A stretch of DNA of 64,000 nucleotides from Parus major (Eukaryota > Chordata > Aves > Passeriformes > Paridae): positions 19,335,920-19,399,919 of the forward strand of contig NC_031770.1 of the NCBI RefSeq assembly GCF_001522545.3. The letters run 5' to 3'. Within the stretch, counting starts at the first letter, position 1, and each line of letters opens with the position of its first letter. Made by a program: the position numbers and the translations under genes. The notes beneath the pieces were generated by a model. That model was not told the DNA's origin. It worked only from the letters and a program-made list of their open reading frames with translations, and did not search any database. Positions 14,101 to 26,078 of the stretch are shown piece after piece.

Positions 14101-17100
14101 TGGGAACGGTAGAGAACATGAATCTGATTATATTGACCTGATGCCTTTGACCCTTGAACAAAGCAGAGATTCAAAGAATTCCTCAAGCACCATTTATAAA
14201 GAGATTGTTATTGTTATCTTTTGACAGTCTATTAGTGTTTATCATGCTGAAAAATTCTGTAAAGGTGTACTTTTCCAAATACTGACATTATTTGTAGTAA
14301 TATTTGCACAAGTATTTAATTCTGGCTAATTTTCCTATTCCTTCCCTCCTGCACTAAAATAAAATACATATTCCAGCCTCCCATAGGAGAATGCTTGTTT
14401 TTTTGTACTGGTAGTAAAAATACTTCCCTTAACTGAAAGTGAAGTTTGCATCACAGAGATCATCAGATTATACCATGAATAGTCTATGAAAGCCTCTGAA
14501 CACATATAAATTTTAAGCAGCAGGGCTGTCACTCATAAATAGCTGGTGAACACAATTTACTTCCATTTCCCTGTCTTGGGATGTTGTTTTGGTGAGTCAT
14601 GTCATACTGTTATACAAGCTGTAAGTTTTATGGACAATTTGTCTCTATTAGGGACTAAGTTAGTTCTAGGTGTTTTTGTAATAACATGACTATAAAAATG
14701 TAAAATTTTGGGGTTTGGTTCAAGATCTCTGTGTCAAAAACCCTCTCTTTGGCTGCTCTGATTTTTTTTGTCCTTTAATAGTAGAGAAAATAGTCTTCCA
14801 CCTCCTCAAGAGCAGCTTAGGTTTTCCTCAGTTTTGCTAGGAGTTGCTGATAACCAAAGGCCAGAATTCTATGATGTATGATGTCTGCCCTGAGGTGGGT
14901 AGAAAGTCAGTCCTCTCCCAGACCTGGCAAAATGTGCTCTACTGTTTTGTGTCTGAAAATCAGTGCTATTCTCTGTGCCCTGCAAACATGAAACACTTGC
15001 AACAAAGAGAAAAATGTTCTTTACTTGATCCTCTATATGATCGGGATCCAACAAACCAGGTACTCCGTTCGTTCTTGTTTCTACAGTAATGTTTTGTAAG
15101 TAGAAGATATGTTTTTGGTAGGAAAACATTTGCTGTACATGGTTTTATCAGCAATTTCAGAAGCCTGAGGCAACTAATGCGTTGTAGAGTCACCAAAACC
15201 TATTTTCATGAATCTGGCCAGAAAAGTAAAATTGATGCTGCCAGAGTCATCAGGGAGAGAGAATTGTCTTTCCCCCGTGTAATTTCCAGGAACAGAAGAG
15301 CCTGTAAATGAGAACAGTGCCCTGATTTCTGTCCTGCAGCAGAGGTAGCCACTTTCCTCACTCACACAGACACGCATCTAGGGAGTGCTTAAACTCTGTT
15401 TTCTGTACATTGTTTTAAATTTTCCAAGAGAGCAAAAGTTTCTCACATACTGAGCACAACTTTCTGACAGAAACACTGTAAAACTCCATTTACTTGATGG
15501 CACAAAACCAGCAGTGCTACTTCATCTTGGTGTAGGAGAGGATAGCAAATAGAAGCAGCATTCTGCTCCTGGAACACAGGCTTCCCTTCCTTTTTGAATG
15601 AATGTTTTAGGATAATTATCACTGGAAAGCATTACAGGTTTAAGTTACTGTAAGGAACTCTAGGCTCTCCTAAGATCATACTGTGATGTTTTCCATCTTA
15701 CAGGGTTTCACACCATACAAAGAGAACTTCAGAGTACTCATACGGATAAGGAGGGATTTGGGAGTAAGATAATACAACTTAGTCTTCAAATCAAAGTTGA
15801 TGATGACGACTTTGCACAATCCATTCATGAGCTTAGCAATCAGTAGGATACATCCTTGGAGTCTGCATTATGTTAGTAATTAAGAAATGCAGTGCAACCT
15901 TATTCAGTGTCAGTATCCCATTGTGGCACTGCTATTAAACCTTTAAAGCTTTAGAGTTTATTTTAAAATGTATGAGTAGCATTCCCGCTTTTGAGCTTTT
16001 TTTTTCCTATTAGAACCTCCTTGTTTCCATTTTTCTATAGTAGAAGTTATGAATTATTTATATTTGAAGACAAGGTGATGGAAAAGCTAGAGAACGTCTC
16101 GATAAGAAGAATTATATTTATTGTAATATGTTTTAAAATACATTTTATTTCTATGTCATATTGCTTGGGAAGAAAATTTGAAAATATATCTTAAGCCGGA
16201 ATTTAGCTTGACCTTAAAAATGCCCAGTGAAAAGTTGATTTCTGAGCTTCTTTCTGTTCATCTCTACTTGTCTTTACAATCTGAAACAATGGTCATAGTT
16301 GTATATTAGAAGTTTAGATGGCAGAAAAGTGGCAAATACAGAAGGATTCCTAAAATCTATTAGTCGTGTAAGCTTGTGGTGTGAAACATTTATGTACAGA
16401 TCAGCTCAAAATAATGAGAAATGTCATCCACATACACACTGTCAATAGTGAAACTGTCCAAGTTTGTGAATGAGGCTCCCCTACAGCCTTTTTTCTGTTG
16501 TTTTACCACTGTTGGTAATTTCACCTGAAATGAAGAAAAATTGTTTTGTGAGCACTAATTATTTAAATGTCATCTAACCTAAAGGATAAAAGGTCATGCT
16601 TTTATTTTAGCAGTTCAAATGTGTAAATTTCACAGCATCTGTTATTGATCAAACTGTATGGATTTTGAAAAGGGTTTTATTCCAAATCTTAGCGAAGTGC
16701 AACCTTTTAATTCACAATCTTCTGATAACTGTTTTTTTCACATGGGAAACTTTTAGGTACACTGCTATCAAGCATTCTTGTGTGCTCGGTCTTCTTATAA
16801 TCACCTTCTCCTGATAATAGTTCAAGTTCTGCCTGGTTTTTGTTGTCCAGGCTGTAATACAGCTCATTGGGTGCCCCTTGGAAAAAAAGAAAGGTATTGA
16901 GTTTTTCATGCAGATGGTACCCTAACAGTTCAAGACTTTAAACCCAGGCAGGACTGCAAGTGTTATGATAGGAAACCATTTGGTGGCTGAGAGGAAGAGG
17001 AGAATTATCCTAGCAGATCTGTCATGGGTTACTAATCCTCACCGGTTTCCCAGTCACTCTAAGTACAGTGGTATGGAAAAAGTGGAATCTCACTGTTCTT

Positions 17101-19969
17101 CTGTTTGCTCTGCAAGTCCTTTTTCAGGATGACTCTGGGCTTCAGTGCAAAACTGTCAGTAGGGCATTCTGTTTAATTGCAATGATTGGCCATTTAATTT
17201 TCATTTCATTTATAGACTAAAATCCTGCGTCTTTTTTTGTGAATAAAAAGGCATTACTTGCAGGCTGCATTCTCATCAGTATTTTTCATGTTTTCTGATG
17301 ATAGAATCTAACATTAATATGTCTATGTCTAAATATATTCATGAGTGTATGGATTAATGGAATTCATGTCAGCATGTTTAAAGTGAGTTTTAATGTGTAA
17401 GTAAAATGGAAAGACTTTAAAGCAAATTATTTGGCTCAAAGCTCCATTTATATGGTGTATGTTTCAAGCTAATAATCAGGGCTTACTGTGGGTCAGCATG
17501 TCATATCCCAGTGGTGTCTGTTGAGATGGAGGGTTATCTTCTATGTCAGCTAGATAACCCTGTGAACAATTTGGAACAGTGGAGATAATGGGAATGAATT
17601 CTGAAATGAGGTGGAACTCTGGGATGGGGCAGAATTCAGAACAGGAGCTGGAAATATCAGGAAATGCAGGGCTGCGTGTGAGCACCGTGTGGCTGCTCAT
17701 GAAGGCAATCACCTTTTGGCATCAGTAGTCACTTGTGTTTGACAATAATCCTTCTTGATAAGCTGCAATTAAAAAGTGAGAGAATGGCAAATCAGGTACA
17801 TACTCGTTGAAAAAAGAAAGGTGAAGTTAAAAAAAACACTTCCTTGCTACTGACACTATTTTTATTTATCTATTTTTATTTTTTTTTAATTTTGATATAG
17901 ACATTGCATAATAATCTAATAAGTGTTTTTGCCATGTTTTGGACAGATTTTCTCCAAGCTGTGTAGTCTACAATTATTGTGGTTTAAAGGAAAAAAAAAA
18001 GTTTTTGGTTTTTTGTTTTTTTTCTTTAGAAAATATACTTTTTATGTACTTGGAAGAAATTGTAGCTGTTCTTTGTGGCAGTAGACACATTTTCATCCTT
18101 CAGGTTTTTAATTTCTTTTTTTTTCACTGTATTTTACTGATTCTAATTTTATATATAAGGAAAAGACCAAATCTGTTTCACATTCCTGAAAAGGCTATGT
18201 GATCTCTGGGTTCATGCATCTCAGATACTGCAGCAAGCTTTCTGTTTGTTCATCTGAATCAAACTGCAATTGAGCTAATTCACTATTCATATAAAACATG
18301 TAACTTCCATGAACAGATTATACACTATTTGAGTTTTGGGTTTGTGTCCACCTTTAGAGCTAGCACAGTACATCCTGCTAAATTCCATTGTCATTTTGGA
18401 AACTGGACTACTGCATGTATCTGTAGCATGCATTTGGAGAAATCTCAGGAGCACTGGTATTAAAGGCATTTTCCCTTCTCTCTGTTGTATAACTCATCTT
18501 GTGTTTGCTGTTCATTTTTAGCGACAACCTGAGTGAATAACGTAGCACTGACAAGCATATTCCTTCTGTTCCATTTCTTTCCACACTGGATAACCTCAGC
18601 TGTAACTCAGAGCAAAAGCTTGGTGACTCCTGTAGCCTTTGGTCAGCCAGTAGAGGCCACTCACAGCTTGCGACTGAGGCTGGGCGGCGATTTGGAACTG
18701 GGGCTTTTGTTGTGTGCTTGGGTTTGAATCCACACCGAGCCAGCTCAGGCTGCCATGAGCTGCCATTGTACAACTGGTACCTGCAAAGGGCTCTGCTAGC
18801 AGCAATTCTGCTCAGATACATAAATGCATTTAATATTGATGTTTTTCTGTGTCCTCTAATAAGTCCCATGGCAGCAGGGAAAAAAAAATCACCTTCTGTA
18901 CTTCAAGCAGTCTCAAAGCAAATGGTTTGATGGCATCCTTTGTTGCTGGTACATAATAACATCTTTGCTGTCATTATATTTAACAAAGTAAGGAAATACT
19001 TTTACAGATCACTTTTGGGGGAACGGAAAGGAGGGTCTTGTTTAAATGTTTTTTCCTGTTTTTCCCAAATGGAATCTGCATCTCCCAGATCAAGGCTAGA
19101 AGCCTAATTGATGCCCTGCTACTTCTGCCTCCCTGTATTACTGTATGGGTAACTTACTTATTGATAATAATTTTACAGGGTAAAACATTATTTCAGCTTT
19201 TTAGATTATTCTTAACTAATAAGGGCATAGTCCCAGCACTACAGAAATCAAAATCCCATTGATTTAGTGAAGATTTCACCTAAGAATAAATAGTATAGCT
19301 AAGCAGACAGAATATCATCACAGAGATTTTATATATATATATTTATGCAGCATATTATTGGAACATTTAATTAGTAGCTCCATTTCCCAAATGAGGTAAA
19401 TCTGGCTTAATTAAAATTAAATTTGTTAAACATTAGCTATTTACAGTGTACTGAAATAACAAACTTTTGGCCATTGTTTTGTTTCACAGCTGCCTTGAGT
19501 ATTTCCCTTTTCCTAATATAAAATATTGAAATAGTGGTGCTGTTTGGTGTGTTTTTGCAGTCATTAGAATCTTACATCTGCCTTTTTATAAGGAGCTTAT
19601 ATTTAAATATATATACAATTAATAATAAATATAATAACATAAAAATATAATAAATGTATATTTAATTTAAATACAAGAACTAATATTTTCTGGTTTATAT
19701 TTTCTTCTTGAGACTTTTAAGTCAGTCCATTTTTTGCAGTGTTGTGAGCTGTTATTGGAGGCATAGTGCCACACAGTACTATTTTGTATTAAACATGAAT
19801 CTCAGAAGAATCTCTTCTACTGATTTTCTTGAAGATGGGAGACTTAAAATTCTCAGTTTATCTGATGCTTCCCCACAGACCAGGTTTTTTGTTATGTTAT
19901 ATATTAGCATTATTTCCTCTAATAGCTCCTCCAGCATTACTGTATTACACACTTAAAGACAGCAGGAAT

Positions 19970-20013
19970 GCACTAATATATATATGAATATAATATATAT
20001 ATATATATTATTA
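19970..20013. repeat. AT-rich microsatellite
   Basis: Runs of AT dinucleotides (TATATATATG, then AATATAATATATATATATAT) ending before TTATTACAG. A similar AT-rich stretch lies at 19600-19675. Confidence 0.85.
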
Positions 20014-21627
20014 CAGTGCATCATTAAACTTACTCTGCCTATTCTATAGTATGTAAAAACTGGTCCCTTCGACAAAGATTTAAGACAAAACATGGTGTGG
20101 GATATTTTCTGCTACTGTTACAATTAAAAACAAACAGAAAATGTTATACCCAGGCCAGTCTACTTTCAAAAAAGTACTTTTTTGTTTTAAATTTATATTT
20201 GTTTAACTTCAAACTCAGGCTTTGTCTTAAAAGTAGCAGAGAAAAACTGTGAAATAACAAAAGTTTACAAAGAAATTCTATTCTTTGCTTTTATACATGG
20301 GATTTAAATTTTCCATTTTTCTCTGAAGTAGCTAGGTTCTTCTTTTCTTTTTTTGGTCTCTGATATTCTCATGGTATTCCTTTTCCATCTGTTAATCATT
20401 CAGTTGAAAGCTGTATATCAAGAGGTAGAGGCAGTTTGATCAGTTGTGTGAAAAGAAATGTAGAGAAAACTCTTAACTGTGTGAAATCACTGGAGAAATT
20501 GGGGAGCTGGGACATATTCTGTCACGCCAAGAAACTTACTGATTCCTATTTTCTCTGTTTTTAAAAATACCTTAAGAGAAAATTGTAAAACATGTACAGG
20601 GAGGTGCCTGTTTTCTTTAGGATTAATAACCATGTCTTTTGACTTATTTTTCTTACAGTTTTTATCTTTCCCTATCATTTGCATGTATTTTGCAAACAGA
20701 ATGATCAGATCCATTGATTTTTGCAACACTGTCTTAGTAAGAGTTTAATTTTAAATAAATGTGACTAGAGTAGCAAGAAACTGGTATAGAACTATTCTGC
20801 TAGTGAGCCATGGCTTCATAGAGACTTTGCTGAGTTTGAGCATCACTTAAAGGTGATCTGTACATTAAAGAGATGCTTCTCTGGAATGGTCACTTTGGAC
20901 CCTTCAGTGAGAGTGTGCTTTCAGAGGGAATAACAATGTAATGATAATGTCAAACAAGGATTATGTTCCAGTAATGTATACTGTGAGAGCTACTTTTGTT
21001 TGCATAGTTTTCTGTATTGCTCCAGGTCAAATGTGCGTCTGTATTTTTTAAAGATGCATTTTAAATCCAGAACTTTGTTTAGTGCATGTACTTTCCAAAG
21101 TTGTTAGTGGAGAAGGGTTATAAATAGAGCAATACTAAATAGGTCCTGAAAATAATAAGGTATTACTTTTAATCAGTTCAATAAAATGTGGAGAATAGAT
21201 TTTTCTCTATTTCTTCCCTTGATATAGTTTAATTTCCTATAAATTGACAGTTGCAGATCTATGAATTATGAATTTAACATTGTCATGCTGCAATTTCCTG
21301 CAAAATCCTCTTCTCCATGATTTGATTTCAGTTGCATTTCATTTTGAAAAACAACTTCTTTACAGACAATCCAGCCTGAGAAAATGGGATTTGCTATGGA
21401 ACTTTTTAAGCTGTAGTTGATCATAGCAGTTAATTTATAGAGCAGGAAAAAGGAACCTGTACTTTCATTTAGGGAAGCAGTTAGCTTATTTGTGTAATTA
21501 GTGTCCAGCAAAATTTTACTGAAATTTTGCTGTTTTTTCCTGCTATGAATGTGGCATATTGTGATGGCTAAGCTAAGCTTTCAAGTCAAATGCTTTCATA
21601 ATTATTTATGTGGCTTTTTAAAGCACA

Positions 21628-21715
21628 TCATAGACTCATTTAGATTAGAAAGGACCTGTAAGAAAGATCAAGTCCAGCCATAAACACAGCACTGCCAAAT
21701 CCACCAAATCATAGC
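21628..21715 (-). mobile_element. CR1 LINE 3' fragment (diverged)
   Basis: The segment reads CATAGACTCATTTAGATTAG, then AAAGGACCTGTAAGAAAGATCAAGTCCAGCC and ACAGCACTGCCAAATCCACC. This follows the reverse complement of the CR1 3' end through the CACTGCCAAGTCCACCA part. There are several substitutions, so it is an old copy. Confidence 0.82.
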
Positions 21716-22429
21716 AAAGAAATAACATCCTGTAAAAAATGAGCTCAGTAGTATCTTTTCATTGCACATGCTATGGAGTGCTTGGCATAAAATCTAATTC
21801 AAAAAGCAAAAATATCACTTTCAGTGTTTAAAAACTACTTAATCTGTAAGAAACTTACTTTTTCAGTAATGGAAAATATATCTGAGGAACAATTATGAAT
21901 AGGATATAGTCTGTTTTTTCAAAAATATTATACCTTAAGATAAAACATAAATTATGAACAGGGAATGTATTTGCTCACATGACTATGTGATAACATGGGA
22001 AGAAAGGGACAAGAAGTATGGATGAGTATGCATATTATGGTTGTTTATATTATTTTAAATAGTAAGAAAATATTGAGTCTTGAACACATCCATGCTTGGG
22101 AGCTTTGTATCATAGGTGTCTTAAAATAATTGATGATTTTTCATGGGGTATTAACTGAATGTAACTGAACATTAAAATATAATTCAAATGAGAAATAAGA
22201 ATTGTTATGCAAGTGTAGCGTATTTTTGTCTTGCATTAATGTGTTGTGGGTTTTTCTTGGCACATGGTAGTAGCTTTTCTTTAAACTACAGCTCATGTAA
22301 ATTAAAATAGCACTATCATACTTAATTAGAAGATGCATAAATTGATCCACTAAATAGATCCTTTTTTTATTTCTCCAGTCTTGGACACCCCTTAGCCTGT
22401 TCATATGAAATAAGTGGTGATGTTCAAGC

Positions 22430-22990
22430 ACCCTGTGACTGAGCTGTGGACACTTTGCTCCCTGTCCCTCGGGGGTGTGAGCCACTCAAAAGTGGTGATG
22501 ATCTTGCAGTATCCAGCACTGGTGCAGCCTCCCCTCCAGTGTGTGTGCAGTTCTGGACTGCACAGATGAATAAAGATATGAAGGTCCTTGGAAGTGTCCA
22601 GAGGAGAGAGCAAGGCTGTTGACAGCACTGGGAGGCATGTCCTGTGAGCTGTGGCTGTGGGCTCCAAGCTTGTCTGGTTTGGAGGAAAGGAGACTGGGGG
22701 GTGACCTCTTACAGCTTCCTGAGGAGGGGAAATAGTGATGGCCTGATCTCTTGTCCCTGGACACAGTGATACAACATGTGGGAAGGGTGCAAAAGGGGAG
22801 GTTCAGACTGGACATCAGGAAGCATTTACTTACCAGGGCCATGTTCAAACACTAAAGCAGGACTGAGAGACGTGGCTGATGCCCCAAACTTGTTGGTGTT
22901 TTTGGACAATGCCTTTAACAGCACACTTTGAATTGGTCAGGCAGTTGGTCCAGATGATCACTGTAGGTTCCTTCCAGCTGAAATGCTCTT
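22430..22990 (+). mobile_element. CR1 LINE fragment, sense orientation
   Basis: The order of segments matches the CR1 3' region in sense orientation: GTGCAGTTCTGGACTGCACA, GTCCAGAGGAGAGAGCAAGG, TGTCCTGTGAGCTGTGGCTG, GGAGACTGGGGGGTGACCTC, CTTACAGCTTCCTGAGGAGG, ACTGGACATCAGGAAGCATT and finally CAGATGATCACTGTAGGTTC with CTTCCAGCTG. The open frames read on the minus strand here (22141-22848) are antisense CR1 and not genes. No reverse-transcriptase frame survives. Confidence 0.9.
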
Positions 22991-23033
22991 TTCTCTGTTA
23001 ATGGCATTTTAAAACGACAGTTGAGGTGCTGAA

Positions 23034-23060
23034 TATTATTATTACTATTATTATTATTAA
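23034..23060. repeat. (ATT)n simple repeat
   Basis: Trinucleotide ATT repeat with a single interruption (ACT), lying between the two sense CR1 fragments. Confidence 0.9.
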
Positions 23061-23127
23061 TCCTCTGACTTGTCCTTTTTCTGTTTAATCCCACCGTCTT
23101 TCCTTGTGTCATTTCACATGTAGTATC

Positions 23128-23410
23128 TTGCCAGGGAGGATCAGGTTGGATATTAGGAAAAATTTCTTCACTGAAAGTGGTTAATAATTAGAACAGGCTG
23201 CCCAGGAAAATGGTGGAATTGCCATCCCAGGAGGTGTTCAATGAACAGATGTGTTGCAATGAACAGAATGAACAGACATGTCGCTTTTTGATACGGCTTA
23301 GTGGACATGGTGGTACTCAGTTGAAGACTGGACTCGAAAATCCTGGTGGTCTTTTCCAGCTGTGGTTTTGGGCAGCAGTATATGGTGTTGTGTATTCTGA
23401 GGCAATACCC
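23128..23410 (+). mobile_element. CR1 LINE 3' fragment with internal insertion
   Basis: The match to CR1 starts at CAGGGAGGATCAGGTTGGAT then ATTAGGAAAAATTTCTTCAC, and continues with GGCTGCCCAGGAAAATGGTG, GGAGGTGTTCAATGAACAGA and ends GGACTCGAAAATCCTGGTGG then TCTTTTCCAGCTGTGG. About 35 bases (around 23241-23280) repeat the AATGAACAGA motif and interrupt the consensus, probably a local duplication. A plus-strand open frame (23210-23542) is carried by this repeat and is not a gene. Confidence 0.88.
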
Positions 23411-26013
23411 TTTAGTATTGAATATTTTTTCATCTTTCTGTGTCCATTAGTTTTGGTCATAATTTCTCTGGCAAAGCTGTCTTTGCAAATCAGGAGTACT
23501 TTTTCTCTGAGTTGGCATACCTGTGTCTCAGACATTCTGTGAACAGGATACAGCCGTAACATGTCATCTTATTCAAGTAGTGGTGAAAGGACTTGTAGCC
23601 AGAAGAGACTAAAAGTTCCAAAAATGACCCTAAACTTTATTAATATTTTTATTAAGATTTTTGTAACAGTGAGGTAGCAGATGAAGGGGAGTGAGGTTTG
23701 GTTTAGATTTTTACACCCTAGGTAAGTTTTGCAAGCAGGAATTAATTTGCAGCAACATACTGGGAATCTTACAGTAATCAGCAGCGAATTTTAGGCAAAG
23801 GTCTGTACATGTGTACCTTGGGTGTTTAGTTTTATAAACATTCTGTGGCTGTGTGGTAGCTGAAGCCTTCTGGGATGTGCAGGAGAAACCTGAACACTGT
23901 GCTTTGTGATCAGTTGTAACTGTATTCCAAGCAAGTTCATATTCTCATAGAAATTGGTGGAAAAACCTACTTCTGTGGTTTCTATATTATTTTAAAACTG
24001 CCAATTTATCAAGTGAATTTTCTTGAAATTTCCATGCTTATTAAATTTCAGATTATGTATTTTGAGTAAGCTGGAAACTTAAACTTGTTTCCATAAGTAT
24101 TGCTGCAGGTAAACAACCAATTTTAGTCCAGAAAATAGCTTTTGCTTCTGTCAACATGTTGTTTATTTTCTCCCTGAGATAAAAAGTTCGGTTTTCTGAT
24201 ATTTGTACCAAGATAAAGTCTGTAAACAAGATTAATATAGTGTGGAAAAGGTTGTCAGCAGCCCTGGCAAAGGAAATAAGTTGCCTGTACACAGAACATA
24301 CTGTAAACTGAATAAAAGTGTCAGGTCCACCATGAGATAATGTGATCATGAACCTCTAACAAAGCATGACATAGGCACAGTCTGCTTTTCTTATAGCCAC
24401 AGTGTAGAAAATGGATTACTGTATTCCAGGGATACCCACTGGAATAGCATGAAAACCTCATTTTGAGATTAATGCAGGATATAACTCTCAAGAGCTGAGC
24501 TGCATGCTTACTTGTAGTTTTAAAGTAACAGCTTACTTATTAATCTTAAAATTTGGAAATTACATATTAAAATATTGGCTTATATTTCCAGGTCTGTCTT
24601 TGTGAATGGCCATTTCTCAGTTTTATTATTAGATGAACTATGACATTGAAACAGTAGCATTTGGTCAGTGTTTTATTATCCTGTGGCTGTGTAAGGCCTT
24701 GATCAGTCTAGTAAAACAGTAAATTCCAACTGGGAATAAAGCAGTAGGTGCTGTTATCCCATGTAGCTGCTGTGATTTCCTTTACTATGATTTGTATGTT
24801 TGCATAGATTTTTCAGAGGTAAGGTATTACCAATTCTTTTCAATCCACATCAGCCAGAAAAGTGACCAGACTTTATTGTTTCTCAATTCAGCACAGAGTG
24901 ACATCATTCTTGAGGTCAAAGAAGCAGATTTTGGTCAAATACCTTAACCATGTGGAGCTTTCAAATTACTCAGTGAGCTCTCTTTGAAAGCCTTCCAGAC
25001 TTGGAGCTCTGACTGCCCTGCCTTTTCTCCATTACAACACCAAATTAATAGGTTTTACTTAGAGCGTTGAGCTCATTGTTCTTCTAATAATGAGTAGGCT
25101 GCTTTTCGCCATGAATCTCCAGCTTATGTACTTTTGGCAAGCCTGAGCCATATAAATGTATTACCACTGAGTTTTTGTGATCTCCTGAAAAAACTGGAAG
25201 AACATCTGACTTCATTCCCACCTCTGGTTATCTCCTCACTATAAAATTATCTCCATGGAATGGAAAGTTTGTTCCTTCATTATTTCCATCAGGAATGGTT
25301 TGCCTGCTGCTCTGCTTCCTTGAGCACGTCTATCATGAGTTGTGTCTTATTCTTCTACTTTTACCAATCTACATATGCACATGAATTAAGCATTTTGCAA
25401 AAATAAAAGCAAAGCTGTTTGAATTCATTCTTGAACAATATCAGAATGTCTTCATCTGCAAAAGCCTGCACGTGCTTTCATGCATTCTGAAGATCATTCT
25501 TCAATTGAGGACATCATGTATTTTAGGTTTAGGTTAATGTAAAGCCATTAGAGAAGGACTACAGTACAGTTTGGTGAAAATTAGTTTTACCTTTGCTTTC
25601 TAGCCCATGTCAACTTGAATTTCTAAAGCTTTTTGTTGGGAGGTGTTTCTTTTAATAAATGCATTGCTGTATGAGCCATAAATAAGGACAGTATGTTGTC
25701 TGTGATTTTCAGAACATCTAACTTTCCTTTTTTGGAGGTAAAGTACTTCATGGACTTGATAGAAAGGTAACTTAGGTCCTTGAAATCTGTAAATGTCTTT
25801 ATGTTTGACATCCAACCAGAATTGCACATAAAGGATTTTCCTTCATCTCATATAGCACTTTTTGCTCTCAGACTTTATTTAAAAATTGCAGATATTGCTA
25901 ATTGCATTTACTCTATCTAGTATACTGTCTCTATTTTTTATTTAGTGGTTGTGATGTATTTTCTTAATAAGCAGTTAGTCAAAGACTTACTTTTTCCTTC
26001 ATGTTTCCATTAG

Positions 26014-26078
26014 ATAACTCCAGGACCAGGCGGTAGCAGGAAAACAGTTCACTTGTCCCAGGATTCTCTTCATCATGA
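26014..26078 (+). CDS. GPATCH2: GPATCH2 internal coding exon (first in window)
   Basis: This 65-bp exon encodes 21 codons plus two bases, read in phase 0 from ATA. The peptide starts ITPGPGGSRK and ends QDSLHH, and it aligns with the human segment [21 protein letters not shown] as I remember it. The acceptor is a T/C-rich tract ending ATTAG; the donor is GTGAGT. The terminal GA joins the T of the next exon to make Asp, giving HHDHW across the junction as in mammals. This part of the protein is a low-complexity linker between the central region and the C-terminal G-patch, with no known catalytic residues. It is more diverged than the following exons, so the exon limits rest on splice sites and phase as much as on similarity. 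Confidence 0.88.

Larger units (their letters stand above)
1..26013 (+). other. GPATCH2: Long upstream intron of GPATCH2 (inferred)
   Basis: No exon was recognised in this stretch, although the preceding GPATCH2 exons were looked for (the segment upstream of the IT-PGP motif, containing an RRGFQARLSRLHG-like sequence in mammals). The sequence is AT-rich with only short open frames in all six frames. It holds CR1 fragments, AT-rich microsatellites and inverted repeats, listed separately. It ends in a pyrimidine-rich tract and a TTAG acceptor at 26013. The assignment as intron rests on the first visible exon starting in phase 0 in the middle of the protein. A divergent small exon could have been missed. 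Confidence 0.7.

Noticed and set aside
14844..15377. Several overlapping open frames on both strands.
   Set aside because: All short, mutually overlapping and without motifs; the splice-like CAG/GTACTC at about 15060 lacks a convincing acceptor partner.
15704..15770. Candidate upstream GPATCH2 exon after TTACAG with a GGTTTC start.
   Set aside because: The translation does not match the expected RRGFQARLSRLHG region in any phase and no good donor follows.
22141..22848. Three overlapping minus-strand open frames of 88-120 codons.
   Set aside because: From about 22430 onward they lie over a sense-oriented CR1 LINE and are its antisense; the remaining part shows no recognisable motif.
23210..23542. 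Plus-strand 110-codon open frame.
   Set aside because: Its first two thirds are CR1 3' sequence; no protein motif.
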